In this document: positions 5,560-6,409 of the stretch, piece after piece | Layout of the letters: each line of letters opens with the position of its first letter | Numbering within the stretch: position 1 is the first letter of the stretch | NCBI GenBank assembly: GCA_027482795.1 | Contig: JAIXVS010000309.1 | Span: forward strand, 1 to 6,409 | DNA: 6,409 nt | Direction of reading: 5' to 3' | DNA from: Rhodobacter sp. | Lineage (GTDB): Bacteria > Pseudomonadota > Alphaproteobacteria > Rhodobacterales > Rhodobacteraceae | Notes under the pieces: generated by a model | Told to the model about the DNA's origin: nothing | What the model saw: only the letters and a program-made list of their open reading frames with translations | Database searches by the model: none | Translations under genes and position numbers: made by a program

Positions 5560-6213
5560 TTACGGATCAAAATGATAGCCGAATGCGGCGATATCATCAG
5601 CGCATAGGCGGGCGATCAGGGCGGCATCTGCATCGGTATAATAGCCGCGCCAGTCGCGCGCGCGCGCCGATACGTTATGATGGGGCAAAGGGTGCAGGCT
5701 AAACCCCAAATGCGCCTCAATCGGGGCAAGATCGATTTGCAAATGTTCCATCCGCACATAGGCACTGGCGCGGACGCGGCCCGCCGTGTCGGTCATATAG
5801 GCGCGGGCGGGCCAAGCCAATTGCGCGGCTTGCGTTGCAGGGTCGTTCAAAAAGCCGCTGAAATCTGCGGCTTTGGCCAGATGCACGGCGGGGTGATCAA
5901 ACCCTTGGCCCCGCAGCCAGTGGTAATAGCTGACCATGCGATCCCATGGGTTGCGCACTAAGGTAAAGATGAAAAAACTGTCCAACTGATCGGGGGTTAA
6001 AATGCCGCGCAAATCCGACAGGGGCGAGTGTTTGCGCAAATGCGTGGTGGCAGGGTCGCCCTTGATGCGTGCCCGCCGCGCGCGGGCCTTTGGCGTATCG
6101 CCGACCAGAATATCATCCTTCATCGCGCGGCCTTCCAGCGCCAGCGTCAGCGCAGTTCCCCCTGTTTTGGGAATGTGGATGAACACATATTTGCGCCCGT
6201 GCGAGAGGATCAT
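5560..6213 (-). CDS. Sulfotransferase family 2-type protein
   Basis: This 217-residue protein has the two PAPS-binding signatures. FIHIPKTGGTAL (residues 11-22) is the 5'-phosphosulfate loop, with the P-K-T-G-G pattern of the carbohydrate sulfotransferases. FTLVRNPWDRMVSYYHW (83-99) is the 3'-phosphate motif, with Arg87 and Ser95. His62 in THLRKHSP may be the catalytic base. The C-terminus, with YYTDADAALIARLCADDIAA and then FGYHF, is the usual end of bacterial members. There is no signal peptide or transmembrane helix, so it should be cytoplasmic. Members transfer sulfate from PAPS to sugars of surface polysaccharides or to other hydroxyl groups. The acceptor is unknown, and no polysaccharide genes are nearby. 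Its ATG directly abuts the TAA of the upstream dehydrogenase (TAAATG) and no Shine-Dalgarno sequence is visible, so translation probably depends on the upstream gene. A (CG)6C run at 5655-5667 encodes the SARAR segment. Confidence 0.88.
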   Translation of the reverse strand: MILSHGRKYVFIHIPKTGGTALTLALEGRAMKDDILVGDTPKARARRARIKGDPATTHLRKHSPLSDLRGILTPDQLDSFFIFTLVRNPWDRMVSYYHWLRGQGFDHPAVHLAKAADFSGFLNDPATQAAQLAWPARAYMTDTAGRVRASAYVRMEHLQIDLAPIEAHLGFSLHPLPHHNVSARARDWRGYYTDADAALIARLCADDIAAFGYHFDP

Positions 6214-6409
6214 TTACACAACATTGGGCGGGGTGCGCCTGCCAAAAAAGGCGGACAGATTATCCAGCGCCATCATGCCCATCGCCGTGCGCACTGCCAG
6301 CACTGCTGTGCCCAGATGCGGCAAGAGGGTGACGTTCTCCATAGCCAGCAAGGCGGGGGTGATCTGCGGCTCGGCCTCGTATACATCCAGCCCCGCGCCT
6401 GCGATTTGG
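6214..6409 (-). CDS. D-2-hydroxyacid dehydrogenase, C-terminal fragment (glyoxylate/hydroxypyruvate reductase-like; 5' end outside window)
   Basis: The minus-strand frame gives 64 residues ending at TAA (6216-6214). It contains GAGLDVYEAEPQITPALLAM, then ENVTLLPHLGTA, and ends in MALDNLSAFFGRRTPPNVV. The GAGLDVYExEP motif with its catalytic glutamate, followed 18 residues later by the histidine of LLPHLGTA, is the conserved end of the NAD(P)-dependent D-2-hydroxyacid dehydrogenases. These reduce 2-oxoacids such as glyoxylate or hydroxypyruvate, or oxidise the matching hydroxyacids. The NMALDNL-type final helix and PPNVV ending are most like glyoxylate reductase-type members. The nucleotide-binding fold and catalytic arginine lie outside the window, so substrate preference cannot be called. 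Its stop codon is immediately followed by the sulfotransferase ATG, implying one transcript for two functionally unrelated-looking genes. Confidence 0.88.
   Translation of the reverse strand, partial: QIAGAGLDVYEAEPQITPALLAMENVTLLPHLGTAVLAVRTAMGMMALDNLSAFFGRRTPPNVV

Overview
The window is a dense, GC-rich stretch of alphaproteobacterial chromosome, most likely from the Rhodobacterales (Rhodobacteraceae/Paracoccaceae). The evidence is the gene order around fatty-acid oxidation, a Rhodobacteraceae-type Hint-domain protein, and strong GC-biased codon use that leaves long stop-free shadow frames on the opposite strand. No RNA gene, insertion sequence, CRISPR array, attachment site or clear factor-independent terminator is visible. 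No gene-free stretch exceeds 100 bases.

Positions 1-4882 (+ strand) read as one compact operon for acyl-CoA beta-oxidation. It holds the 3' end of an acyl-CoA dehydrogenase (1-118), a 70-residue protein that looks like a ribbon-helix-helix fold (134-346), a glutathione S-transferase family protein (364-996), a thiolase (1006-2217), a 155-residue cupin (2217-2684) and a 733-residue FadB/FadJ-type multifunctional protein (2681-4882). Gaps are 15, 17 and 9 bases, then overlaps of 1 and 4 bases, so the last three genes are probably translationally coupled. The acyl-CoA dehydrogenase makes the enoyl-CoA, FadJ hydrates and oxidises it, and the thiolase cleaves off acetyl-CoA. The small protein, the GST and the cupin are accessory members with no proven role in the pathway.

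Positions 4864-6409 (- strand) run towards this operon. In transcription order they hold the 3' end of a D-2-hydroxyacid dehydrogenase (6214-6409), a sulfotransferase-family protein whose ATG directly follows that stop codon (5560-6213), a 96-base spacer, and a Hint-domain protein lacking a visible catalytic cysteine (4864-5463). The Hint gene and fadJ converge and overlap by 19 bases at their 3' ends.

This is mostly ordinary metabolic sequence and I see no clear new multi-gene system. The points most worth following are the accessory proteins locked into the beta-oxidation operon (the RHH-like protein and the translationally coupled cupin), substitutions at two normally conserved sites of FadJ, and the degenerate Hint protein.
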